A stretch of DNA of 64,000 nucleotides, taken from NCBI GenBank assembly GCA_964017045.1, contig OZ024802.1, positions 14,188,760-14,252,759 on the forward strand. Reading direction: 5' to 3'. The notes under the pieces were generated by a model. It saw only the letters and a program-made list of their open reading frames with translations. It was not told the origin of the DNA and made no database searches. This document shows, piece after piece, positions 22,409-32,583 of the stretch. Both the position numbers and the translations under genes were made by a program. This DNA comes from Omphiscola glabra. Lineage: Eukaryota > Mollusca > Gastropoda > Lymnaeidae. Each line of letters starts with the position of its first letter. Positions within the stretch are counted from its first letter, which is position 1.

Positions 22409-22409
<1 letters not shown>
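21413..22409. other. 1 kb of unique sequence
   Basis: Overlapping open frames of 67-80 codons at 21602-22101 on both strands lack recognisable domains. No gene supported. Confidence 0.45.

Positions 22410-22462
<53 letters not shown>
22410..22462. repeat. TA/TG dinucleotide microsatellite
   Basis: About 22 TA units followed by about four TG units. Confidence 0.97.
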
Positions 22463-22789
22463 AAATAATATTTCAAAGTAAGTAGTCTCCTCTGTTATAT
22501 TTAGTAATAGCAACTTCGCATGAACGGCCTTTCCTAAATGCCGTAACGAACACCTTTTAAGTATATAAAGTCAAGACGCTCACAGAACAGACCCTCCCTT
22601 AATCCGACTCCGTCATTAAGTTCGGTTGTAAGGGCGGAACACGGGGTGGGCTTATCTGAGCCAGGGCGGAGTAGATTCAAATTTATCGGCTGCAATTTTC
22701 CGAGTTTTAGTTGTGTGTTGACGCATATTGACTCATGGTGACGCTTTGTGTCGAATGATGTCACTTTTCAAGGAGGAAGACGCACTTTG

Positions 22790-22920
22790 GCTCATCGTGA
22801 CGCAGGTCATGGTGACACATAGTGATGCATGGTGACACATAGTGATGCATGGTGACACATAGTGATGAATGGTGACACATAGTGATACATGGTGACACAT
22901 AGTGATGCATGGTGACGCGG
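22790..22920. repeat. 20-bp minisatellite, about 6 copies
   Basis: Unit GGTGACACATAGTGATGCAT. Decayed relatives (GGTGACGC, TTGACTCA) extend left to about 22717. Confidence 0.92.
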
Positions 22921-23302
22921 TGAGATTTTTGTAGTGCATACAACCAGAGGCTTAATCCAAAAACGAGAGTCTGGCGTGTACACTAACACAACAGACATTG
23001 TGTAGGATACGCGAGGCTTGACGAGGGTGTAAAACAGATCTGTTCCGAAATGTAATGCAGAAAGTATGTCGAGTCATCAGTGTGAGAGTGGCGCCCATTG
23101 ATGACATGACACGCCCGGCCCCGGGCGACCTTTTGATTAGGGAAGGAGGTTGTACAATTATTGGCTTTTTGGGGCTATTTTGTTAGACTCCAAAGATATT
23201 TATCTTGAATCGCTTTTTATTAGATTTTTCTTCCCTAAGCACCATACATCCTACATCCATGTATAGGCATTAAGCACCAGCTCGAGGCACAGTGCACTAG
23301 TC
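22921..23302. other. Unique spacer
   Basis: Nothing recognised. Confidence 0.45.
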
Positions 23303-23668
23303 TCTAGAAATCATAAACTCATCTCTGGGAACCATAAACTCGTCTCTAGGTACCATGCAATCATCTATGGGAACAATGAAATCCTCTCTGGGAACCATGA
23401 ACTCATCTATGGGAACCATGAACTCATCTATGGGAACCATGAACTCATCTATGGGAACCATGAACTCTTCTTTTTGCACCATGCATGCACTCATATCTGG
23501 GCACGGCGTACTCATATCTGGGCACCATGCACTTATATCTATGGGCACTATGCACTCATATCTGGGCACGTCGCACTCCTATCTGGGCACCATGAACTCA
23601 TATCTTGGCACCATGCACTCATATCTGGGCACCATGCACTCATATCTGGGCACCGCACACTTACACCA
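23303..23668. repeat. 21-bp degenerate minisatellite, about 17 copies
   Basis: Left core unit is ACTCATCTATGGGAACCATG (21-bp spacing, for example 23401 and 23422). Right half has ACTCATATCTGGGCACCATG. The two halves are diverged subfamilies of one unit. The short methionine-rich frames are artefacts. Confidence 0.92.
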
Positions 23669-24644
23669 GGTCATATCCGGTGTTCATACCAACATCAATT
23701 AACATTGGGCACAACGAACTGATCTATCGCTGCGTTAAAAACATACTGCACATATGTCACTCTGCCTCAGGATGCATGCCATCTAGCATCAGACCATTAG
23801 ATGTAGAATTAGAATCTAGCACCGGAATAAATCAGTGAGTCTTAAATAACCTTAAACGGGGTAGTGTGGGGTGTTGGATACATTTTATAATTGGCTATAT
23901 ATATGTGTCCTGTACAAAAAAAAACCTATGCATGTTTAACAGTGCTTTACATCTTTTTAAGACGTAATTTATCAGACTCTCGTTTAAATAAAAAAATAGG
24001 AACGTCCAAAAAAGTTTGAGAACCCCTGCTATGGATCGTCCAATTGCTACCCCCTACGCCACCTTCGACCACTTCCCATCGGCTGATTGTGCTTAGGCGC
24101 AACCATGCGTCTCCGCTTTAACTCGATTATGTAAATGTCAGTATATAACGGGTAAACGTGGCCTGGGGGGGGGGGGGGGGACATTGTCAAATTTAAAATA
24201 AAAAAACAACAACAAACCCGGCTCTAGAGCTTGATAATAATTTTTTTTAAAATTTATTATTGACAGGTGTCAATTGTTGGACGTTGTCTTTATCAGACCA
24301 GGCCACCTTTTAAGACCGTGGACGGTCCGAAGGGCGCGTTAAATAAGAAGTGTCATGAAGGTCAAATAGCTGCGCACCGAGACTGTGAAATGTGAACCAA
24401 GGGAAAACTGTACGATGGTTTGTATTTGTGTTTGGTGCTAGGTTATGAGTTGTTGTTTTTCTACTTCCCGGTTACCATTATAATAAGCTCCACTTATAAA
24501 GGATTGGGAATCATCGCAATGTAACATTGAACAAGAAAATTCTACACCTAGAAGCGTAATCCTATCTCCAGGCATATTTTAGCCTATATTTTAGCCCATA
24601 TTCATAACACATATTTTTATAAAGGTATTTTATACCAAAGAGTA
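23669..24644. other. Unique sequence with a possible solo hAT end
   Basis: AAAAGTTTGAGAACCCCTG ending at 24028 resembles the terminal repeat of a hAT element, but the partner end was not found. A run of about 14 G lies near 24167-24180. No gene recognised. Confidence 0.45.
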
Positions 24645-24838
24645 GTAAAGGAGCGTTATGACATCAACACATTAATTGTAAAGAAGAGATATGATACTGA
24701 CACATTGCAAGGAAAGGAGAGATATGACATTTAATAGTACATTGCGATATGACAATGACATATTACGAGCAATCGGGCGATTTTACTTTTAATGACACAC
24801 TGCAAGTAAAAGAGCGATATGACGTTGACGCATTGCCT
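24645..24838. repeat. Degenerate ~42-bp tandem repeat, about 4-5 copies
   Basis: Recurring AAAGGAG/AAAGAGCGATATGAC and GACACATTGCAAG words with indels. Confidence 0.75.
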
Positions 24839-25477
24839 GGACGGATGTGCTTTGTAATATCAGAAGATCAAATTTTAAAATCCTATCATTTGGCCTTCCA
24901 AGACTTCAAGCGGATTTTGTAATCTACGTATTTTCACCAGCGTTTCGGTTTTATATACACGTTGTGTCTAAACACGTTTGTAAATGGACGAACCCCCCCT
25001 CCCCTCCCCCCCTCCAGATTTTTAGAACGGTGCGCTGGGGGTGGCGGGCATTAAGAGCTGACGCTCGACAGCCCGCCGACGCCATTTACCAATGTAACAT
25101 ATTTCTCTCTCTATGCATATATATTTATTTATATATATATATAATTAAATCTCATTTTTGAACCATTTGTGAAGTTCCATTACATTATAAAGACTCGGGT
25201 AAAACTGATGCAGTAACTGCTAATTTCCGTCAATTTCAGCACATTGCTGTATGTCCAGCCTTTTTGGGACAACCTGCAGTTAATATTTTCTAATGGAATT
25301 TGATTCCGTCTTCAGCAGTTAGGCTGGTTTACCCACAGTTCATAGTAATTTGTGCAATTTTCTAAGTCTCTGCGTACAGTAAACAGTTCATGAAATAAAT
25401 TTAGATTTAATTTGTGCTTTTTTGACTTGAAACTACAATGTAAATGTTACGCTGGTTAGGATCCAGCGAATCAAAGT
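24839..25477. other. Unique sequence
   Basis: Contains short TA-rich runs near 25118-25145. A 104-codon frame at 24847-25161 has no recognisable domain. Confidence 0.45.
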
Positions 25478-26158
25478 GTTGGTATATATACAAGATAAGT
25501 TGGATGTATACAAGACAAGTTGGATATATATACAAATAAGATGGATCGATACAAGACAAGTTGGATCGATACAAGATAATTTAGATCTATACAAGATAAT
25601 CTGGATATATACATGATAAGTTGGATCTATGCAAGATAAGTTATATCTGTACAGGCTAATTTGGATCTATACAAGACAAATTGGATCTAGGACAAGACAC
25701 GTTGGATCTAAGACAAGACACGTTAGATCTAGTACAAGACACGATGGATCTAGTACAAGACACGTTGGAGCTAGTACAAGACACGTTGGATCTAGTACAA
25801 GACACGTTGGATATAGTACAAGACACGTTGGATCTAGTACAAGACACGTTGGATCTAGTACAAGACGTGTTGGATCTAGGACAAGACACGTTGGATCTAG
25901 TACAAGACGTGTTGGATCTAGGACAAGACGTGTTGGATCTAGGACAAGACACGTTGGATCTAGGACAAGACGTGTTGGATCTAGGACAAGACACGTTGGA
26001 TCTAGTACAAGACGTGTTGGATCTAGGACAAGACAAGTTTGATCTAGGACAAGTCAAGTTGGATCTAGTACAAGACAAGTTTGATCTAGGACAAGACGTG
26101 TTGGATCTAGCACAAGACAAGTTGGATCTTGTACAAGACGAGTCTGATCTTATAAGAC
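25478..26158. repeat. 21-bp minisatellite, about 32 copies
   Basis: Unit core ACAAGACACGTTGGATCTAG, 21-bp spacing (ACACG at 25739 and 25760). Variants ACACG and ACGTG alternate in the right half. The left 200 bp is degenerate. Open frames on both strands encode 7-residue repeats with no known match. Confidence 0.95.
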
Positions 26159-26305
26159 AAGACAGTGGTATTGCCCCTATCATTATCCTCAATGTTTGAT
26201 CGTCTTTTGTTATTTGTTTCATAGCTTAGCATTGTTTTGTTTTTCAATTGTTCAATTTCCATCGTCTATAGACAATCGTATGCTTTAAGCGTGCTTCGTG
26301 GCCAA

Positions 26306-26840
26306 CATATGGGGGGGGGGGGGTGGGGCAGGGTGGGGGGGGGGACACCTATAATGAGAAGTAACAAAGTAGGGTCAGGTTTGTGGGTGGGGGGCAGGGG
26401 GCAGGGTGGGGGGACACCTATAATGAGAAGTAACAAAGTAGGGTCAGGTTTGTGGGTGGGGGGCAGGGTGGACAGGATGGGGGCACGGGGGGGGGGGGGG
26501 CAAGGGGGACACCTGTAATGGGAAGTAACAAAGTAGGGTCTGGTTTGTGAGGTGGACGCAGGGGGAAGGGTGGGGGACACCTATAATGAGAAGTAACAAA
26601 GTAGGGTCTGGTTTGTGAGGTGGACGCAGGGGGAAGGGTGGGGGGACACCTATAATGAGAAGTAACAAAGTAGGGTCTGGTTTGTGAGGTGGACGCAGGG
26701 GGAAGGGTGGGGGACACCTATAATGAGAAGTAACAAAGTAGGGTCTGGTTTGTGAGGTGGACGCAGGGGGAAGGGTGGGGGACACCTATAATAAGAAGTA
26801 ACAAAGTAGGGTCTGGTTTGTGGGGTGGGGGCAGGGAGTA
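26306..26840. repeat. ~68-bp G-rich minisatellite, about 8 copies
   Basis: Each unit has a constant part, ACACCTATAATGAGAAGTAA then CAAAGTAGGGTC, plus a variable G-rich part. The G-rich parts differ in length and contain several G runs, so G-quadruplex formation is plausible. Copies from about 26520 onward form a homogeneous subfamily with GTGAGGTGGACGCAGG. Confidence 0.93.
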
Positions 26841-27909
26841 GGGGGGAGGACAAGACGCTGTTTGGCGGAAATGAAACTTTTATATTATAATTGCCGTCGA
26901 GCGTCCCGTACAAATAAGTATAATTTTCTCCTGTGGAACGCTGCTAAGTAGCGAGGGATTAATTATGTTCTGCCTCAGTTCTGTCACCAGCCATTATCTC
27001 CCCGCGTTGAGGGCACGCTTATTATTTGCTCTGGAAACGAATTCAACTAGTTTTATTTTTTAAAAACTTAAAAACAAAAAATGTCGTCTAAGCGGACGTG
27101 AAGAAATGGCTGAAAACTTTAATGTCATATTAAAATGTACAGGGAATAATGCTGCGCCCCCGCCTCTCACATGCCCCTCCCCCCACACCAATCGGCAAAA
27201 ATCCCCTCCTGGCAATTATTGTACTACAGTGGCATAAATTCAATATTGGTCTCAGTAACGACTGAGGACAAGCTGAGGATAAACACTGTGGGTGAGCAGC
27301 ATTGTCTTCTGTTTACTGCTAGTCTCGGCTAGGAAGCTTCGTCTGGGGCGAGTGATGGGGGAGGGGGGAGCTGGGAGTGGAAGGGGGGAGACGGAGACAG
27401 ATCAGCATTTCTTCCTTCTTTCGGTCATTCGATAATGTGTTTATTTATTCTTTCTTTCATCCAATGATTTATTTATTTATCTCTGTTCTTCAATTCGCCA
27501 ATCATGCATTTATTTATTTGTTCTATGATTTATTTTATGCCTGCATGGTAACCGGGTGCGAATGGCGACGCTGCGTGTCTGGGTCCATTTTGACTAATTG
27601 CTATTCGGATTTCATTTGTAGTAGTTTATTTTACTTAAAATGAAGAGTTAAGTTTACAAATGTATGTTACATTCAATTATCTTTCATTTGATACCACATT
27701 TGGTCTTACAAACCCAACAATAATATTTTAAATCGTTTTTTATCCTAATCTCTCAATTCAGGTACCCGGGTACCAATAGCAACTTCGTAAACAGAATAAA
27801 GCGTTCTTGAATTTCCGATTCTAAAATTACGGAAACAGATGGATAGATGCACAACAAAGGGCTGATTTTTTATTGTAGCCTAGTTCTTGGCCTTCCACAG
27901 CCTTCCCCG
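26841..27909. other. 1.07 kb of unique sequence
   Basis: A TTTATTTATT-rich stretch at 27410-27530 looks like decayed repeats. An 88-codon frame there has no domain. No gene recognised. Confidence 0.5.
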
Positions 27910-28645
27910 AAGCAACACTACTGCCTTCATGTATAGTTCCACAGAGCACCCTCCAGCAACACTACTGCCTTCATGTATAGTTCCACAGAGCACCCTCCAG
28001 CAACACTACTGCCTTCATGTATAGTTCCACAGAGCACCCTCCAGCAACACTACTGCCTTCATGTATAGTTCCACAGAGCACCCTCCAGCAACACTACTGC
28101 CTTCATGTATAGTTCCACAGAGCACCCTCCAGCAACACTACTGCCTTCATGTATAGTTCCACAGAGCACCCTCCAGCAACACTACTGCCTTCATGTATAA
28201 TTCCACAGAGCACCCTCCAGCAACACTACTGCCTTCATGTACAGTTCCACAGAGCACCCTCCAGCAACACTACTGCCTTCATGTATAGTTCCACAGAGCA
28301 CCCTCCAGCAACACTACTGCCTTCATGTATAGTTCCACAGAGCATCCTCCAGCAACACTACTACCATTCTGTACAGTTCCACAGAGCACCCTCCAGCAAC
28401 ACTACTACCATTCTGTACAGTTCCACAGAGCACCTTCCAGAAACACTACTACCATTCTGTACAGTTCCACAGAGCACCCTCCAGCAACACTACTACCATT
28501 CTGTACAGTTCCACAGAGCACCCTCCAGCAACACTACTACCATTCTGTACAGTTCCACAGAGCACCTTCCAGAAACACTACTACCATTCTGTACAGCACC
28601 ACAGCACCCTCCAGCAACACTACTGCTTTTCTGTACAGCACCACA
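27910..28645. repeat. 44-bp minisatellite, about 17 copies, two subfamilies
   Basis: Unit words are AGTTCCACAGAGCACCCTCC and AGCAACACTACTGCC. Left copies end TTCATGTAT; right copies read ACCATTCTGTAC. In the right part a CACCTTCCAGAAAC variant recurs every third copy, giving a 132-bp higher-order period. Confidence 0.94.
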
Positions 28646-28927
28646 CATCACCACACAGCACCACACAGCACCCCTTACACACCAATGTTTTGTCTTTCAG
28701 CTTTAACTCTTTTTCGTTATTCTATTCGTGTACGGATATTTCGCTAGGAACGGGGAGGGGGTGGGGATAGGGGGCGTTAAACCTTAAGAATAAGGGAGAG
28801 AAACGAAGTTAATTTTACCTCCTGAAGCAGGCTCCTGGGCTCAAGGACTTTACGATGTTCAGAAAAACGTTAATTGGCTACGTCAAAAATATTACGTCAG
28901 AAATCTCGCTCGTGTCTCGTCTATCAG
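28646..28927. other. Unique spacer between related repeat blocks
   Basis: Includes the array's right flank (ACACACCAATGTTTTGTCTTTC, at about 28677-28698), which is seen again near 29070. Confidence 0.5.
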
Positions 28928-29100
28928 TGTCACAAGCAACATTACTGCCATTCTGCACAGGTCCCCAGCGCTACCCCCAGCAGCACTACTGACATTCTGT
29001 ACAGTTTCATAGCGCCCCCACCCAATAGCAGCACTACTGACATTCTGGACAGTTCCACATTACCCCTTACACACCAATGTATTGTCTTTCTCTCAACACC
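28928..29100. repeat. Diverged second block of the 44-bp family
   Basis: Three to four decayed units (AGCACTACTGACATTCTGTA, ACAGTTCCAC) are followed by CCTTACACACCAATG and TTGTCTTTC. That flank is the same as at the end of the first block, so this is a duplicated array end, not an independent array. Confidence 0.75.
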
Positions 29101-29216
29101 CCCCTCCCCTCACACACACACACCACCGCATCTTGTCTTACTAATATGTACTATTTAGCGGAAGTCTTTACCAACGAAAAGTGTACGTCATGAGATAAGT
29201 GAAGAGAACACCAGAG

Positions 29217-30880
29217 ACCGTGGATGTTGGGCTAAGAAGGGCACAGCTAAAAACAGTGGACGTGCAGGTAAGAAGGGCACAGCTAAAAACAGTGGACGTG
29301 CAGGTAAGAAGGGCACAGCTAAAAACAGTGGACGTGCAGGTAAGAAGGGCACAGCTAAAAACAGTGGACGTGCAGGTAAGAAGGGCACAGCTAAAAACAG
29401 TGGACGTGCAGGTAAGAAGGGCACAGCTAAAAACAGTGGACGTGCAGGTAAGAAGGGCACAGCTAAAAACAGTGGACGTGCAGGTAAGAAGGGCACAGCT
29501 AAAAACAGTGGACGTGCAGGTAAGAAGGGCACAGCTAAAAACAGTGGACGTGCAGGTAAGAAGGGCACAGCTAAAAACAGTGGACGTGCAGGTAAGAAGG
29601 GCACAGCTAAAAACAGTGGACGTGCAGGTAAGAAGGGCACAGCTAAAAACAGTGGACGTGCAGGTAAGAAGGGCACAGCTAAAAACAGTGGACGTGCAGG
29701 TAAGAAGGGCACAGCTAAAAACAGTGGACGTGCAGGTAAGAAGGGCACAGCTAAAAACAGTGGACGTGCAGATAAGAAGGGCACAGCTAAAAACAGTGGA
29801 CGTGCAGGTAAGAAGGGCACAGCTAAAAACAGTGGACGTGCAGGTAAGAAGGGCACAGCTAAAAACAGTGGACGTGCAGGTAAGAAGGGCACAGCTAAAA
29901 ACAGTGGACGTGCAGGTAAGAAGGGCACAGCTAAAAACAGTGGACGTGCAGGTAAAAAGGGCACAGCTAAAAACAGTGGACGTGCAGGTAAGAAGGGCAC
30001 AGCTAAAAACAGTGGACGTGCAGGTAAGAAGGGCACAGCTAAAAACAGTGGACGTGCAGGTAAGAAGGGCACAGCTAAAAACAGTGGACGTTCAGGTAAG
30101 AAGGGCACAGCTAAAAACAGTGGACGTGCAGGTAAGAAGGGCACAGCTAAAAACAGTGGACGTGCAGGTAAGAAGGGCACAGCTAAAAACAGTGGACGTG
30201 CAGGTAAGAAGGGCACAGCTAAAAACAGTGGACGTGCAGGTAAGAATGTCAAAGCCATAATAATGGACGTTCAGGTAAGAATATCCAAACTAAATACAGT
30301 GGACGTTCAGGTAAGAATGCCCCAACTAAATACAGTGGACGTTCAGGTAAGAATGTCCCAACTAAATACAGTGGACGTTCAGGTAAGAATGTCAAAGCCA
30401 TAATAATGGACGTTCAGGTAAGAATATCCAAACTAAATACAGTGGCCGTTCAGGTAAGAATGCCCCAACTAAATACAGTGGGCGTTCAGGTAAGAAGGTC
30501 CCAACTAAAAACAGTGGACGTTCAGGTAAGAAGGTCCCAATTAAAAACAGTGGCCGTTCAGGTAAGAATGTCCCAACTAAATACAGTGGGCGTTCAGGTA
30601 AGAATGTCCCAACTAAATACAGTGGACGTTCAGGTAAGAATGTCCCAACTAAATACAGTGGGCGTTCAGGTAAGAATGTCCCAACTAAAAACAGTGGACG
30701 TTCAGGTAAGAAGGTCCCAATTAAAAACAGTGGCCGTTCAGGTAAGAATGTCCCAACTAAATACAGTGGGCGTTCAGGTAAGAAGGTCCCAACTAAAAAC
30801 AGTGGCCGTTCAGGTTAGAAGGTCCCAACTAAAAACAGTGGCCGTTCAGGTAAGAATGTCCCAACTAAAAACAGTGAATG
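29217..30880. repeat. 36-bp minisatellite, about 45 copies, each with a consensus 5' splice site
   Basis: About 28 nearly identical units at 29217-30245 (AGTGGACGTGCAGGTAAGAA plus GGGCACAGCTAAAAAC) pass into about 17 units of a sister subfamily (ACAGTGGACGTTCAGGTAAG, then AATGTCCCAACTAAAT). Nearly every unit keeps CAGGTAAGA. A 144-bp four-unit block at about 30246-30389 recurs at about 30390-30533. Frames of about 350 codons are open on both strands because 36 is divisible by three. No initiator context, domain or selection signal supports a gene. Confidence 0.96.
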
Positions 30881-31450
30881 TTCGGTTCACAACGTTCTCT
30901 CCGGAGACATTTGATTTGCGGTTAATGCTCTTTTCGCCCATAGGGCGACGTTGAGACCCACCGTAAACCGTACACTGTACACCGTACACACGACCAAACT
31001 CACTGACGCACACGCCCCTCGCGTCATTTAATTGGCACCACCAGTTACCACTCCTGGTCGTATTTTCCAATTACTGATCGATCCAAGTTTTTCCTCCTGC
31101 TGTCCTTGTCTCGCGCCCGTTTGCTTACCTGGCTTCCGGTTACTGCACAACTGGTTTATCTTCTCCTATCTAAGGGGAGATAACTGTCTCAGTAACCCGG
31201 TGTTTGAGAAAGCCATATAAACAAAGGGAGATAATATTTGAGATTTAAAAAGAAGAAGAAGAATTAAAATCGTTCGAGCAATAGCCTTATCATTACATGG
31301 ACTTCTTCTTCAGTTTGTGGTTAGGACTTGGTCAATGGTCCTCAAACATCCAATCGCCAAACTTCAAATCAGTTTTAGAGAAAGCGCTTCATTATGGTGT
31401 AGACAACTACAAAGGAATATGACCTTTCTGCCTCAAATGTTCCTCTCTTA
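30881..31450. other. Unique sequence
   Basis: Includes an inverted/direct ACCGTACAC cluster near 30961-30995. No gene recognised. Confidence 0.45.
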
Positions 31451-31624
31451 GGGTCGGTTCACACGATCAAATTTTCCTTCAAGCATTTGATGCAATTCGT
31501 GTTTGAAGCCTTGTCACAAATTTCAAATTACTATTTGATCAAATTCCCCAAAAAAAGAAACCGCGCACAAAATAGTGCGTTCATACAACAATTCGACACG
31601 AAATTTGATCGTGTGAACTGACGC
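31451..31624. mobile_element. Short MITE with 24-bp terminal inverted repeats
   Basis: The left end GGGTCGGTTCACACGATC and the right end GATCGTGTGAACTGACGC are complementary with two mismatches, and the match continues into AAATTT. Total length is 174 bp with no coding capacity. The left flank is TTA and the right flank TGA. A 3-bp TWA-type duplication (PIF/Harbinger) is possible but imperfect, so the superfamily is left open. Confidence 0.78.
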
Positions 31625-32583
31625 TGAGTGTAGCATCTGATGCCCGAGGGCGCATGGATCAACTTAACCCACCATACGTCTTTAGGCTGGACGCTGTGTG
31701 GTGCCCTTTTAAAGATTTGTAAATATGCAAGAAAAATTTAGAAGAGCAACAATAGCAACGACGATTTTTTTCAAGAACAAAATATCGTTAAGATTAACCT
31801 GAAGAGTGGATTATTAAGATTATTTTTAACATGGATGAACTGTTGTTAATCGTATGCTAATCATGTCTTGATATGTAATCATCTGTTGTTTTGTTTTCCC
31901 CTTTGTTTCTTGTGAGTTAATGAAAGTACAAATATTTACATGACCTTATAAAACTTTGGTATGTCTAAACGACCAACAACAAGTCAAGTTGTGCACACAC
32001 ATTTACATGACTTTTTAAAACTTTGACAGCAACTTTTGACAAACATTCAGCTTTAAAGTTTTCAACGAACCATGAAATGAAGTAAACGAGTTGACATTCA
32101 TACTTATGTCAAACCATACCCAATATGTTAACCTCGACCCAATAATTTTAAAAGACAACCAGTAACAGGGTACTATAACATGGCAGTTGAGAACCACCGG
32201 GTAATACCATCCACGGCTTAGTTACGCCCTACAGTTATCAGATAATTGTCTTGTTGTTTTTTTTTTTCCCCGATGTTGTTGATGCCGGCTTCTCCAACAT
32301 TTAGTTGCTCTGTTTCCGTAGGCCAAACACGTGCGCAATATCATAAAGACTTAACGACCAACCCGTCCTGCTCATGGTTAACAGAGCCACAAGGGTGGAT
32401 ACATTCTCAGGTTCTTTACTCTTTGCGATCCCATATCTTGACACGGTGGTGCCGCCTCGGTTTACACGCTGGTCTACGCGCTCTGTTGCATTTTGCGGTC
32501 GTACTTCTGTAGACTGTTTGGCCTTATCTCTATCTGTACAGTGGCTTTGGAAGCGGGTGGTCATCCCCGGAAGACATTGTTTT
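31625..32583. other. Unique sequence left of the 45-bp array
   Basis: Overlapping frames of 76-88 codons at 32246-32604 on both strands are the most gene-like sequence nearby by composition. They contain no motif I recognise. Confidence 0.45.

Noticed and set aside
23995..24028. Complete hAT element ending AGAACCCCTG
   Set aside because: No matching left terminal repeat found upstream, so only a possible solo end is noted.
29188..30260. Open frames of about 350 codons on both strands in the 36-bp array
   Set aside because: They arise from a stop-free unit whose length is divisible by three. No domain, no unique N-terminus, and both strands are equally open.
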